Positions 36,898 to 47,212 of a DNA stretch of 64,000 bases are shown here, piece by piece. Location: the NCBI RefSeq assembly GCF_019279795.1, contig NC_056733.1, positions 1,111,749,069-1,111,813,068 of the forward strand, written 5' to 3'. This DNA is from Protopterus annectens. Taxonomy: Eukaryota; Chordata; Ceratodontiformes; Protopteridae. Position numbers and translations under genes: made by a program. The notes beneath the pieces are model-generated. The model was not told where the DNA came from. It searched no databases and saw only the letters and a list, made by a program, of their open reading frames with translations. Position 1 is the first letter of the stretch, and the number at the start of each line of letters is the position of its first letter.

Positions 36898-37177
36898 ATA
36901 TGTGCAAGATAAAGTTGCTTAATAATTGTTTGTAGTTTGAAATTTTATTGTTTGAAATGTTTAATTGTATGATAACTTTATAACTTATTTATATGTATCG
37001 CTGATACATATATATATGGACTGTTTGTTCACTTTACTATTAAAGATTGTTTTTTATCATTAAATTTTATTAGTTACATTTACAACACATACATTGGACA
37101 TGAGGAGTACAATTTCAGGGAAATGGATTGCCAAGGGGTACGCAAGTCAAAAAAGGTTGGGAACCGCTGGCCTAGTA

Positions 37178-37200
37178 TGAACCTATGAACCTATGAGCAT
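37178..37200 (+). mobile_element. Resumed 3' tail of the CR1-like LINE
   Basis: TGAACCTATGAACCTATGAG continues the LINE terminus that stops at 32083/32091, confirming the nesting order. Confidence 0.85.
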
Positions 37201-38882
37201 ATGTGCATGCACACTGCATGCACTTTGATGTCCAAGTGCAGCATGTGGGTTTAATGAGAGGGCCTCTACCTCTCTCACTGGAGGTAATATGCTTAGCAAG
37301 GTTAGGGTATAAACACCCAGTTCATGCTATGGCACAGTTCTAGTAGCACTGTAACAAGGTTTTCAACAGAATGTAAAATAGATACACACTGTCATGCTGT
37401 GCAGCTAATGCTGCCATGACCTCTCCATGTCTGTGCTCCTGATCTTCATGTAACATATGCAACTGGTGTGCTACACAATTTGTGGCACAGGAAAATGTGC
37501 GCAGGTCAGAGCCATGATGCCACTGCAAATGTTCATGTGTCTGTAATAATAAGCAAACAACCTTTGACATGCTTCCATGCACATTATCTACACTCTCATG
37601 TGTAGTCCAATGGGCTGTATTGGTCCATCATAGAGAAGAGTCACAACCATTGCCAGACTCCACACAGGACAGTGGGTTACAATCATCAACATGTCTGTCA
37701 TCTGATGTCCCCATGTCATCATAATGGCCAGTCACATTATCTTCCCTGCCACAGGCTACACCATGAACCACATGGCTATCCCCTTCTGGGCCAAGGAACC
37801 AAATTAGAGACAGGTAGTGGACATGATACAAAAAGGATGGGGACAGGTAGTGGACTTGGTACAAAAAGAGACAGATGACATATGTCACATAAAAACAGGG
37901 AAAGCACATGCTGCAGTATAGGACTGGAATCCAGGATAACTATATGACTACAAATCTAATGATGATACAGACTTACCAGGTCATCATGGCTGTTGGTAGT
38001 TTAGGGATCCTATATTACAGAGATATGCCATGCAATTTACATATCAAATGAATCTGACAGATGAGGTCACTACAACTACTAAAAATCTACCTGACATGTC
38101 TTGTGACTCCATCTCCGGTGGTGAGGGTTGAAATACAACTGTCATGTGAAATGATAGACATACACAAATCCTCATTAAACACATACAAGACTTCAAGTAA
38201 CATTCCACCTGAGGTATAACATACAGCAAATAAGATAGACACATACCAAGTGGGTAAGGATGATGTACAGATTGCAGGTATCCTAGGCAGGTGAACAAAA
38301 GCACAGTAGTCATTAAGGATACAGATGTAATTATTAATGGTGAAATGTAGCAAACATATATACTGCCTTACCACGTACACCCATCCTGGCTGGGGAGCGT
38401 CTCACTGTTGTAATGTGGATCCTATAGCATGACACACAAACAACAAAATATGAGTATTAACAGGAGGCAGAGGCACACAACTATGGATCACACTAACAGG
38501 ATATGGAGACACTTATGTGACAAATAGTACACATGGCAGCCAGATGTACCTGTGTAGGGAATAAAGCAACATTAATATTCAATATCACTGGTGTGCTAAA
38601 CAGTGCTGCACAATATCAATCATATGAACAACCTTACCAGATCTGTGTGTACATGCAGCTTTTTGGCCCATGTGTTGCAATGATGTTAAAATGACTCACA
38701 AAGAATGCCATGTGAGTAGATTCCACAGTCATAACAGTAGGCAGAGGCACACAACAATTATGGCTCACATTTACTGGATATAGACTCACTTTCATGATAA
38801 TAGTTGCTGCTGCTCAGTTGTTGAGGGACCTATGTAACTAAAAAACAAAATGTACTGTGTTGGTAAGACAAATGGCTATACC
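37201..38882. other. Non-coding; possible Harbinger second-gene remains (minus) at 37340-37909
   Basis: Two minus frames (37628-37909 and 37340-37582) read CVESGNGCDSSL and then LLQTHEHLQWHHGSDL and HEDQEHRHGEVMAALAAQHD. This acidic-linker-then-helical layout resembles the C-terminus of Myb/SANT-like partner proteins of Harbinger elements, but no Myb domain is visible, so this is weak. The rest is unrecognised. Confidence 0.25.
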
Positions 38883-39158
38883 AGTTACATTGTGCATGCA
38901 CATCAGATACGCTTTCATGTTATGGTAAGAAGATACCAGTTACATTGAGCATGCACATCAGATACGCTTTCACGCTTTCATGTTATGGTAATAAGATAAC
39001 AGTTACATTGTGCATGCACATCAGATACACTTTCATGTTATGGTAAGGAGATAACAGTTACATTGTGCATGCACATCAGATACGCTTTCATGTTATGGTA
39101 AGGAGATAACAGTTACATTGTGCATGCACATCAGGTACGCTTTCATGTTATGGTAAGA
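38883..39158. repeat. 55-bp tandem repeat, 5 copies
   Basis: Units start at 38883, 38938, 39001, 39056 and 39111 and contain AGTTACATTGTGCATGCACA and GCTTTCATGTTATGGTAAG. The second unit has an 8-bp duplication (ACGCTTTC twice), giving a 63-bp spacing. Each unit contains the palindrome TGTGCATGCACA. No coding capacity. Confidence 0.92.
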
Positions 39159-40348
39159 AGTATGAATTAATGTCCTTCAATGAGAAACAGTTTATGCTGC
39201 AGTATCTGTGAATGTTGGACATTCCTATACTCACTAGAAAACCTGCATCAATACCACCCCCAGTATCTGATGATTCTAGGTCATGGTATGATGTGAGACA
39301 AGGAACATTGTTGCCTCATCCGAGGAGGCAATGGTGGTCCAACTCCAGTGTCATGCTTCACCATCTCATAACACTGGAGTCTTTTGGCTACATGGAGGAT
39401 TATGTCAGAACAACATTGCTGGCAGGCCTCTCTGGATCAATTGCAACCACCCATGGCATTGATCATATATGTCAGTTCTGTTCACACTTCATTCCTCCAC
39501 ACAGTACTGCCCATCCATCCAAGAAGGCTGCAGCCATGCTGGTGCAGAGCCTCAATTATTATTTCATTTTCTCTGTGTGAGAAATTGTCTCTCCTATTTC
39601 TGTTAGATATCTGGAAGACAGGGTGATATGCACATCTTAGAGTTTATACAGGGGCTCACATATTGATATGACAATGTTAAAGTATACATCAAATGAATTA
39701 CTCACCTCTCATTTAAGAGTATATAGCGATACAAACCAATCTGTGTTATGTATACCACTGTCAGGAACAGATAATCAGAATGAACATAAGAAACATTTCT
39801 GAATAGGTAATTCATATGGTCTAACAATGTCAGCATATGTATCAATCCATTTAATGTTTTATACAGGTCATATATGCACATGTGGGATTTGAACCCATCT
39901 CTGTGGAAAATATGATAAGTAAGGACCAAAACTGTAACCTATGTCCCACAGCTGCAGTACTATACCAATGTTGTTGCAACAGTTACATGCACATCCAAAC
40001 ATAAGCACCAATTCTAAATCAAGAATGTAGGATTCATCTCATATTACCACACTCTGTGCCATACATCACAGCAAATGTAGATGTCATTATATGGTATACA
40101 ACATACCAACTGAAATTTATACAGAAACAGGGAAGTATAATGCCAACATATTAAAATTACCTGTTATACAGTCATGGCTACATATCACCACAAGAAACAA
40201 CATAAATATTAAAAGGAAAAACACACTTTAACTTCCAGTGAGCTTAAACAGGAACTGGCAGCTGTAGTGTTAAATGCTGAATATATACAAGCAGAACAAA
40301 AGGCCGAATGAACTGTACAACACTGCTTTGACCGTAAAATTAAACAAA
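39159..40348. other. 1.2 kb non-coding, nothing firm
   Basis: The 122-codon plus frame at 39212-39580 has no recognised domain. 40260-40348 may already be the 3' flank of a PLE terminus read on the minus strand. Confidence 0.35.
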
Positions 40349-40410
40349 CTTTATTCACAAAGTACAAAATCTTAGTGCTTTTGCCTTGCTAAAGAAAGCA
40401 TCATCAGAGA
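40349..40410 (-). ncRNA. PLE-type terminus with degraded hammerhead-like motif
   Basis: On the minus strand: CTGATGA (40407-40401), a TGCT/AGCA hairpin, then AAAAGCACTAAG, and AATAAAG at 40355-40349. The GAAA box is changed to AAAA, so the core is probably inactive. The order is the same as at 2250, 42999 and 45169. Confidence 0.45.
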
Positions 40411-40584
40411 TAAAAGACCTAGCATTAATAGAGACGTACATAACTTTGAAAAACCATTGGACCAATCTGGAATGCAGTTGCAATTAACCCACCTTCCACT
40501 TCAAAAGAAAGTGCAACAAAAACAGTGTGAAAAGGCAATAAAAAATCTTGCAACAGTGAAAAACAGTAAAAGATGTTAAATTTC

Positions 40585-41052
40585 AGAATCCCGAGATCAT
40601 AAAGTCGAAAGCTCTAGATACCGAAACCCCAGAAGCACGAACTTCAAAATCCCGACGTTCGGAGACGTTGCAGTAGCGCTTATGGTGTTTCGGTGTTTGA
40701 ATGGAAGTTTAGGTAAGTATTTAGGTTTAAGGGTGTTGGTTAGGGGCTTTAGTGTGTGTCAGTGCGTGTTCTGACTGTGATTTGTGTGTGTAAGGGGAAT
40801 GTAGGTGTGTGGTGGTGTTTTCGTATGTTTGTCTGTGTAGTGCAACCCTGGAGTTAGAATATTTAAGTAGGGGTATATGGGTGTATGGGGGTGCAGGGGG
40901 GCTTGTATGCAGTGTAGGTTTGTGTGTGGGGGGAAGGTGTGTGTTTGCGTGTATGTGTGGTGCCTGGTTAGTATAGGATTCGCAATTTCAAAATTCGTGC
41001 TTTTCGGCTTTATGGTCCTGGTATTATAGGATTTCGGGATTATAAAGTGAAA
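40585..41052. mobile_element. MITE m2 of the core-sharing group
   Basis: Imperfect terminal inverted repeats are visible (left AATCCCGAGATCATAAAGTC and AGCACGAACTTCAAAAT; right, reversed, AATCCCGAAATCC, CCATAAAGCCGAAAAGCACG). The interior contains the core GGAGTTAGAATATTTAAGTAG followed by a G-rich block GTATGGGGGTGCAGGGGGG near 40855-40905. The TIR words resemble those of m4 (43290-44174). Target duplications are unclear because the right flank is A-rich and TA-rich. Confidence 0.65.
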
Positions 41053-41053
41053 A

Positions 41054-41120
<67 letters not shown>
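41054..41120. repeat. (TA)n microsatellite
   Basis: About 55-60 bases of TA repeat after a short A run, next to the right end of m2. Confidence 0.93.
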
Positions 41121-41126
<6 letters not shown>

Positions 41127-41455
41127 GTAAACATCTACAAATTAAAACTTAAGTTGTTGTTAAAAAATTGTTTATAACTTTTCTGCTCTCCTTTTTACAA
41201 TGCACTTGATAGTTAATTTATCATTCGGTTATGGTTCTTCATAGCATCTAACCATAGCTGCCAGTGTAATTTTTTTTCTTCCAAATGTAATTGACTGTTC
41301 TCACCCTATCCTGTAGTAGAAACTTTATCAATAATAAAAAATAAGAATATTCTATAATTTGTGCATAAAAGAGTGTGTCTGTATAATGAGTTTGTAGGCT
41401 TATATTTCCTAATGTCATAATCATGCTCATATATTCTATCCTTGAGATTTCTTAG

Positions 41456-41722
41456 TTTTTCCTTGGTCTATATTACCATCTCAAATGGTAAAAATGTTGA
41501 ACGCGAACTAAAACAAACTTGCCATTGTGGGGGGCTGTGCCCCCCACACCCCCCGATAAATATGTATTCCAACTCCGAAGTCACATTACAGTGAGGAAAG
41601 GGCAAATATCCCAATCTTCACTTATCGTGACCCAAAAAAACAAGTATGTTTTAGTCTGTTTTTGCTTATGTGAGCTTTCAACATTTTTACCATTTGAGAT
41701 GGTAATATAGACCCATTTTTCC
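41456..41722. mobile_element. MITE m3 (253 bp) in the PLE GIY-YIG region
   Basis: The element at 41463-41715 is flanked by TTTTTCC at 41456-41462 and 41716-41722. The terminal inverted repeats are perfect over 37 nt (GGTCTATATTACCATCTC and onward). On the minus strand the interior has ACTTCGGAGTTGGAATAC, ATATTTATCGG and GGGGTGTGGGGGGCACAG, the same core as m1, m2 and m4, although the TIRs are unrelated to theirs. The target duplication is confirmed by the PLE coding sequence, which resumes across it. Confidence 0.9.
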
Positions 41723-42901
41723 TATATAGAAGGCTGTGCAAGATGTGCAGGAAGCTAAATGTACTACATTCTGGTGGTACAGTTACATGTTCCTGGATAT
41801 GTTAAAGTTTTTTCATAATTTTCTACTATAACATAAGGGCCATCATTTATGCATTTACAGTATTTACAAAATTCACACTCTCAACAATATTTTTAAGATT
41901 TTTGCCTCTATTGAATGTTATCTTAGGTTGTGAGCCCAAGATATGTTTTGTTTCAGAAGAGAAAATGTTCCACATTTCATTCTTCATTCTTTTTAACACT
42001 GGGGTCTGGTGGGTGTATTGAATTACCCTAGCACGCATTATGTCTTAGACTGTTGTGCATTTGGTTTCAGCTTGTAGAACTTCTCCCCCGATTAGTGGTG
42101 GTGTTTAGTAGAGGTGTAAATTTTGTGTTTCTACGTGAAAGTATTTCTTTTTTTAATGAATCTACTAATAAATCGAGGTACCCTCTTTTCGAAAACATAT
42201 AGCAGAGTTTGTCCATTTCTACAGTAAAGGTTACATCAGCTTAAACCAGTCTTGAAAGGTGCAACATTTGATCTTTGACTAATTTTCTTTTCTGATAAAA
42301 AGGATGATTATTATCATAGTTGAGTAATGAATTTGAATAAGTCTCTTTCCTGTAAATATTTGACACATTTATTCTCAATGTAGTCTTTGGATATAGTAAT
42401 GTCTAAATAGTTTATGAAATCAACTCCCTTGGATTAGGTGAATTTAAGAAAAGTAGTTGAAATTATTCAACTAATCTAAAAACTTTTCCATAAAATAAGA
42501 ATGTTTTCTAAAAATCTGACATATCTAAGTATTTTGTTAAAGAAAGGTGAACAAAATACTGTACTGTGCTTCCATTAGGTCAAAACCAAGTTGGTAATAT
42601 GTTGGGGCACATTTTGCCCCCATAGCTACCCCTATTGTCTGGTGGTAATATTCACCATCAAAATAAATGTAACTTTGTCAGCACCAATTCCAAAATTTTT
42701 AGTAGCATATAAACATCATTGCCATTTTTGGTGTTGTCTGACAGCAGCATTTTCTGAAAATGCTGGAAGCCAATGTTGTGTTGCATGACACCAAATAAAT
42801 TTACTTCATCAGTGGTGAAAAAGGTAATATTTTTATCAATTGGATTGTTTAAAATGTGTAACAGATGCCACTAGTCCTTTAGGATGTGTCTCTCCTTGTC
42901 T

Positions 42902-43128
42902 GATATACCTTTTTAAGAAAACAAAAACAGAAACCAGGACCCAATCCACAATTTTATTGAGTGCTTTTGTTTCAATAAATAAGAAACTTCATCACTTTCT
43001 GATGAAGTTTATTATTTATTGAAACAAAAGCACTGAATAAAATTGAGGACTTGGTCCTGGTTTCTGTTTTTGTTTTCTTAGTTGGTGTGGAAATTTATTG
43101 TGTCTTTAGGTCACGATATACCTTTTTA
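42902..43128. mobile_element. Hairpin element with hammerhead-like box and 14-bp target duplications
   Basis: The element at 42916-43114 (199 bp) is bounded by GATATACCTTTTTA at 42902-42915 and 43115-43128, within the PLE frame. Inverted arms of about 78 nt (42917-42994 and about 43000-43078) have few mismatches and almost no loop. The right arm is followed by a 36-nt extension (43079-43114) absent on the left. The right arm reads CTGATGA (42999-43005), a GTTT/AAAC stem, AAAAGCACTG and AATAAAA, as in PLE termini. The left copy has GTGATGA instead. No coding capacity. Confidence 0.85.
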
Positions 43129-43282
43129 TTAACATCCACATATAATGGTAAGGGTTCCGTCTTTCACCTAGTTGCTGATACTATGGGTCTTAGTGGGGGA
43201 TTGTGGGTGCCCTTGTGTACTTTGGGTATACCAAATGTAGATGGTATTACAGGCTTGTCCACGTCCACAAATTCTAAGATAT

Positions 43283-44181
43283 CTTTAGATGTTTTCACTT
43301 CATAATCTCGAATTACTGAAATCCCGAATTTCAGTAACCCATAAGCCGCGGTGGTACAGAGGTAGTGTTGTTGCCTCACAGCAAGAGGTTCTCCAGTTCG
43401 AGTCTCGGCTGGAGTGCCTTCTATGTGGAGTCTGCATGTCCTCCCCATGGTTGAGTGGCCTCTGAAAGACATGCGTGAATGGGCCTGCCTTCGCTGAAGG
43501 TTGGGCGTCAGGCTGGCAACTCGGCACCATAAAAATCTACTGCCAATCATTAGCAAACCGGAGTTCTGCTGTAGTGACCCCTAACCAGGCAAAGCCGAAA
43601 AGACAAACCAAACCGAATTTCAGTAACCCGAGACTATAAAGTCGAACCATTCACAATACCGAAACCCACAATCACGAATCACACAATCACGAACATACAT
43701 ACACCATACATCACATAACACACACACACACACCATTCCACCCACAGCACACAAACTACACAACCCTACACTAAATATAAGCTGCTCCCCCCCACACCCC
43801 CCTACTTATATATACCAACTCCGAGATCACACATAAAATAAAAAAAAAAAAACTCACATCATTGCATCCTCCACTCGCTCACACACAAATACACATCATA
43901 CATACACAAACATCAACAAATCCAACACTCACACTCACACGTACACCTTCCTACCCTTACCCACACATACAATATGCAAAAATACACACAAACACACACT
44001 CACCTGCAATTTCAGGCACCATAACACTACACACAACATACCGGAAATGCATAAGCGCAGATTTGAGATATTCAAATTCGCTCTTATGCACTTTCAGCAT
44101 TCTGGTTTTCGGCTTCATGGTCTCGGGTTACTGAAATTCGGGATTTCAGTAATTTGAGATTATGAAGTGTAACCCTTTAGA
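43283..44181. mobile_element. MITE m4 with a V-SINE inside, 7-bp target duplications
   Basis: The element at 43290-44174 is flanked by CTTTAGA at 43283-43289 and 44175-44181, at a site where the PLE frame reads through. Once the V-SINE and one copy of its target duplication are discounted, the terminal inverted repeats match over about 60 nt (CACTTCATAATCTCGAATTA, CTGAAATCCCGAATTTCAG and AACCCGAGACTATAAAG). The interior contains an ACAC-rich stretch and, on the minus strand, the shared core GTGATCTCGGAGTTGG, TATATATAAGTAGGGGGG. A hairpin built on GCATAAG/CTTATGC lies at about 44049-44090. Net length without the SINE is close to 600 bp. Confidence 0.88.
43324..43629 (+). mobile_element. V-SINE-like element with 17-bp target duplications, nested in m4
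   Basis: The body 43341-43612 has the tRNA-derived head (GCGGTGGTACAGAGGTAG, B box GTTCGAGTCTC), the conserved GGAGTCTGCATGTCCTCC block, and the 3' domain CCAATCATTAGCAAACCGG, GTGACCCCTAACCAGGC, AAGCCGAAAAG. CCGAATTTCAGTAACCC occurs on both sides (43324-43340 and 43613-43629). The element therefore sits in the left TIR of m4, which it postdates. Confidence 0.92.
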
Positions 44182-44294
44182 CATAACCCAAAATAGAGGT
44201 CGCAAGCAGTTCCTGAAGTGTAGTATTTCGGAAATCAGTCAGCTCACAATAAGGCACCAAGCTCAATAAAACAATAAAAGTTTAGACATAACCC
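44176..44294. mobile_element. 91-bp insert with 14-bp target duplications
   Basis: TTTAGACATAACCC occurs at 44176-44189 and 44281-44294, enclosing a 91-bp insert. The insert ends in AATAAAACAATAAAAG on the plus strand. It has no hairpin. The duplicated site overlaps the target of m4, so two independent insertions hit the same few bases of the PLE. Confidence 0.65.
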
Positions 44295-44720
44295 CTTGTA
44301 GTACTAGATCTTATAATGTATATTCTATCCTTGCATATGCTATATTTATTTAATTTTTTGACACTTGTCTGTATCTATCTCCATCAGTCAACAGGTTCAA
44401 ACATTTTACTAGTATATGCACAAAAGTCCATAATTACTCCACCCCAACTTTGTCAGGTTTCATGACCTGAATGTTTTTTGTTGTTTCTTAATCTGTGCTA
44501 ATAATTCTGTCATTTGATGTTAAATTATCTGCATATCTTGATTTGTTTTTCAATATGCCTCTAAATTTACCCTCACAAATCATCTCAAAGGCTGATATCA
44601 TGGGCTTTCTAGGTGGTATAAATGTACTTTTCCTTTTGAGTGGAACTGGAGTATGCATTCTGTTTGTATTAGCAAAAAACAGTTAAATTCAGTTGTCTAA
44701 CATAAAATTTGAAATGTATC

Positions 44721-45049
44721 AATACATGCACTACGTCCTGCGTGAATGTGGGGACAAACTTAAACCCTTTCTTAAACAATAAAATGTTTGTCCTGTAGCT
44801 TTCTATAACTGTAATTCAATACTTTAAACCCCTCTCTGACAATCACATAACATGGTGGATCACAGTACATATTGTTTGTACCAGAAAATATCCCATTCAG
44901 TTTTTTTTTCTGTTTCTTCCTTTCCTCTTACATCCCTGAGGATTGGGGGAGTTGTTTTGTTGGTTCTGAAAAGGGGGACATTGCAAAATAATTCTAGTTG
45001 ATAGAGAAAACAAATCTCAAATGGCTACAGGTACACTGAGGTGCCAAAA
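44721..45049. other. Non-coding, nothing recognised
   Basis: Between the 5' side of one PLE and the 3' side of the next. No motif recognised. Confidence 0.4.
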
Positions 45050-45131
45050 CTGCAACAATTAGAATAAAATGAGGCAGCAAAGTTACACACTGAGAACTAT
45101 CCACAGTAACTTTATTTAGAAAAAAGAACAG

Positions 45132-45172
45132 TAGGTGAGCGCTTTCACAACTCAGTGTTGCTTCATCAGACA
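45132..45172 (-). ncRNA. Hammerhead-like ribozyme motif of the PLE
   Basis: CTGATGA (45169-45163), then a 5-bp stem (GCAAC with GTTGT, one G-U pair) closed by a short loop, then GAAA and GCGCTCACC. Both conserved boxes and stem II are intact, which makes it the best candidate in the window. Hammerheads with a minimal stem III are known from PLE termini. Cleavage activity is inferred, not shown. Confidence 0.6.
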
Positions 45173-45477
45173 ATGTTAATGCAGACCATGCTTGGTTGAA
45201 TACTTAAGCAATCAGTGTGGTTTCAACCATTTAAAGGAATACAGTCAAAATAATTTAACAATTAGACAATATTTGTACAAGCTTATGCAAACTATGTGTT
45301 TAAAACCAACCTTAAAATACATGTCTCTCTATAAAAACCATCATTGTTGACCATAATATATGTAAAAGTATAAAAAATGTATATAATATAAAAATATGTC
45401 CTATATAAAATCTTAAATAGATATATAAGTAAATGCAAGAGCTTGATGAACCATAGTACCACATTAAAACCTAGAAA

Positions 45478-47209
45478 TTAATGTTTAAGACGCCTTGCTT
45501 TAAGGCAAGCGACTAGTGAAGTACAGTCATTTAAGCCCGGATATCTATCTGCATTCAGCTTGATAATCCATTTCTGTTCTAGCTCTTCCGTATAGTTTTC
45601 TATGTCCCCACCTCTATTTGTCCTTAATACTTGTTGTAAAACCAAAAATTTGAAGCAGTGAGTACTGTTTGTATTTAAAATATGATTTGCTAGGGCATTA
45701 GACTGTTTCAGATTTCGTATATCCCTTGCATGTTCTAATATTCTATCTTTGAAAGTTCTTTTTGTTTTTCCTACGTAATAGGCATGACATGCTTGACAAA
45801 AACTAAAATAAATAACATCTGTACTCTTACAATCATAGTATTTCTTCGTATATAACCTAAAATGTTTCATTGGATGAATATATTCATTTTTAGTATAAAT
45901 GTACTGACAGGCTGCACAATTCCTGCATGGAAAAGTGCCTTGTCTGTTGGAGAGGTTTTTTCTATGGGGTTGATGTTCTTTATTGCAAAGATGTTGCTTC
46001 AATGACACGTTGTTCTTAAAACTAAAACTTGGTGCGTCACCGATCATGGGAACAAGGTCTGGTATTTCCTGTAATAAGTGCCAGTTCTTCTTAATGATAT
46101 CTGTATACTTACTGATATCACTTGCAAATCGAAAAACTACTCTAAACTTATTCCTATCAATGTCTCTATTACCAGACGTTCTCATATCAGTTTCTTGAGA
46201 GCTCATGTAAGGCTTACATCTTGTTGATCTAACTTTCCATGCCTCTGTTATCACATTCATGATTTCTGAACTTGAGTAGCCTCTTTGCTCAAATTCACTG
46301 TGTAATTTATCCAGTGCCCCTGCAGCCTCTTCATCATTGTTATGTAGGCGTAAAGTTCTATAAACTTGTCCTTTAAGAACATTTCTAGGAATGTGTCTCA
46401 GGTGCATACTAGATTTATGAAGACAGGCATTGGTCCTAGTAGGTTTGTAGTAAATACTAGTTTTCAGCTGTTTTAAATTAGTTTTAGTTACACTTACATC
46501 TAGAAAGTCAATGGAGGTGTCAGAAGAAGTAAAAGAAAATTTCAAAAAATCTGTTGTACTATGTAAATAATCTACAAAATTACTAATATTGGAACCATGC
46601 CCTCTCCACAAAATAAAAACATCATCCACGAAACGTACATACCAAAGGATACAATCATAATAGGGATTCCAGATCGATAAAACATACTCTTCTTCCCATC
46701 TTACTAATGATAGATTGGCGTAGCTGGTGGCACATGACGTGCCCATTGCTACACCATTCATCTGTAGAAAGAACTCATCTTGGAAAGTAACAACATTATT
46801 TTCAAGTATGATCTCTAATAGGCTACAGACTAACAAAATCTTATTTAGTATAAGCTTCCTATCTGTGTTAAGAAACTCTCTTACTTTATCAATTCCCCAT
46901 GCATTCGGAATGCTCGTAAAAAGGGGATTCAATATCCATAGTAAGGAATACAAATGCTTCATCATCATTAATAGTTTCCATTCTATCATGTAGATGCTGT
47001 AAAAACATGTTTGTATCACTAAGAATAGTATGACAGCTGTTTAAGAACTCATGTAAAATACCCACTACATAAATCGATAAGGGCTCAGTACACCAACCTG
47101 ATCCTGATACAATGGGACGCATAGGAGGGGCAGTGATGTGTTTATGGATTTTGGGTAGGCCATATATTCTAGGAATTAAAGATTTCTGTACCAAAAAATA
47201 ATTAAACAA
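45478..47209 (-). pseudogene. PLE reverse transcriptase plus GIY-YIG endonuclease
   Basis: The first frame (46889-47209) reads IPRIYGLPKIHKHIT and PMRPIVSGSG, then FLTMDIES. A shift near 46925 leads to the second frame (45478-47019), which picks up as LFTSIPNAWGIDKVREFL (end of motif A). It continues with FFLQMNGVAMGTSCATSYANL (motif B), YVRFVDDVFILW (catalytic FVDD), IDFLDVSVTK, the F-x-QRGY region, GTFPCRNCAACQY (CxxC linker) and DVIYFSFCQACHAYYVGKT with RTFKDRILEHARDI (GIY-YIG, conserved Y-VGKT and R-x-x-x-H). It ends near GGDIENYTEELEQKWI. PLE proteins prime on cleaved target DNA and combine these two activities. Apart from the one shift and the missing N-terminus the frame is well kept, so this copy is younger than the other two PLE fossils here. 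Confidence 0.88.
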
Positions 47210-47212
47210 AGG

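Larger units (their letters stand above)
32084..37177 (+). mobile_element. Complete hAT transposon with perfect 8-bp target duplications
   Basis: The element at 32092-37169 (5,078 bp) is bounded by GCCTAGTA at 32084-32091 and 37170-37177. Termini are CACTGCTTCCCAACC and, reversed, CAGCGGTTCCCAACC, a typical hAT end. Sub-terminal GGGGTACGC-type motifs occur at both ends (GGGGTACGCGTACCCC left, GGGGTACGCAAG right). A likely 5' non-coding exon ends in AAGAAAG with GTAAGAACA donor at about 32367. A possible acceptor TTATTGCTAG precedes the transposase ATG at 34994, suggesting one 2.6-kb intron. The interior has one hairpin (32412-32490) and one broken transposase gene. Both ends intact means it could in principle be mobilised in trans, but its transposase is dead. 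Confidence 0.9.
41170..44720 (-). pseudogene. Penelope-like element with several insertions
   Basis: Minus-strand translation gives an almost complete PLE protein in pieces. N-terminal: IQVMKPDKVGV and LTDGDRYRQVSKN (44430-44290). Next: KDILEFVDVDKPVIP, FGIPKVHKGTHNPPLRPIVS (43300-43165; the RT region before motif A). Then FDGEYYHQTIGVAMGAKCAP (motif B, 42670-42590), FSKRGYLDLLVDSLKKEI, KITFNRGKNLKNIVESVN, and CTSCTAFYIGK (GIY-YIG start, 41760-41725). After a MITE it resumes with LRNLKDRIYEHDYDIRKY and DKVSTTG (41450-41270). Stops and shifts are common, so it is dead. It has taken five later insertions: m3, the hairpin element 42916-43114, m4 with a V-SINE in it, and the 91-bp insert 44190-44280. 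Motif C was not located. Confidence 0.75.
45050..47212 (-). mobile_element. Penelope-like element, 5'-truncated, with 3' terminus
   Basis: Minus-strand copy from a 5' break at about 47212, through the RT and GIY-YIG coding region (stop at 45478), to a 3' UTR with the hammerhead-like terminus (45169-45132) and AAATAAAGTTACTG (about 45119-45105). The 3' end beyond that is not sharply defined. An inverted partial copy of its own family adjoins the 5' break (47216-47466). Confidence 0.85.

Noticed and set aside
39212..39580. 122-codon plus frame as a possible gene
   Set aside because: No recognisable domain, no supporting splice or promoter context; likely chance within the repeat-derived region.
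43341..43612. tRNA gene suggested by A and B box sequences in the SINEs
   Set aside because: The tRNA-like heads are fused to the conserved SINE block and flanked by target duplications; cloverleaf pairing is not preserved.
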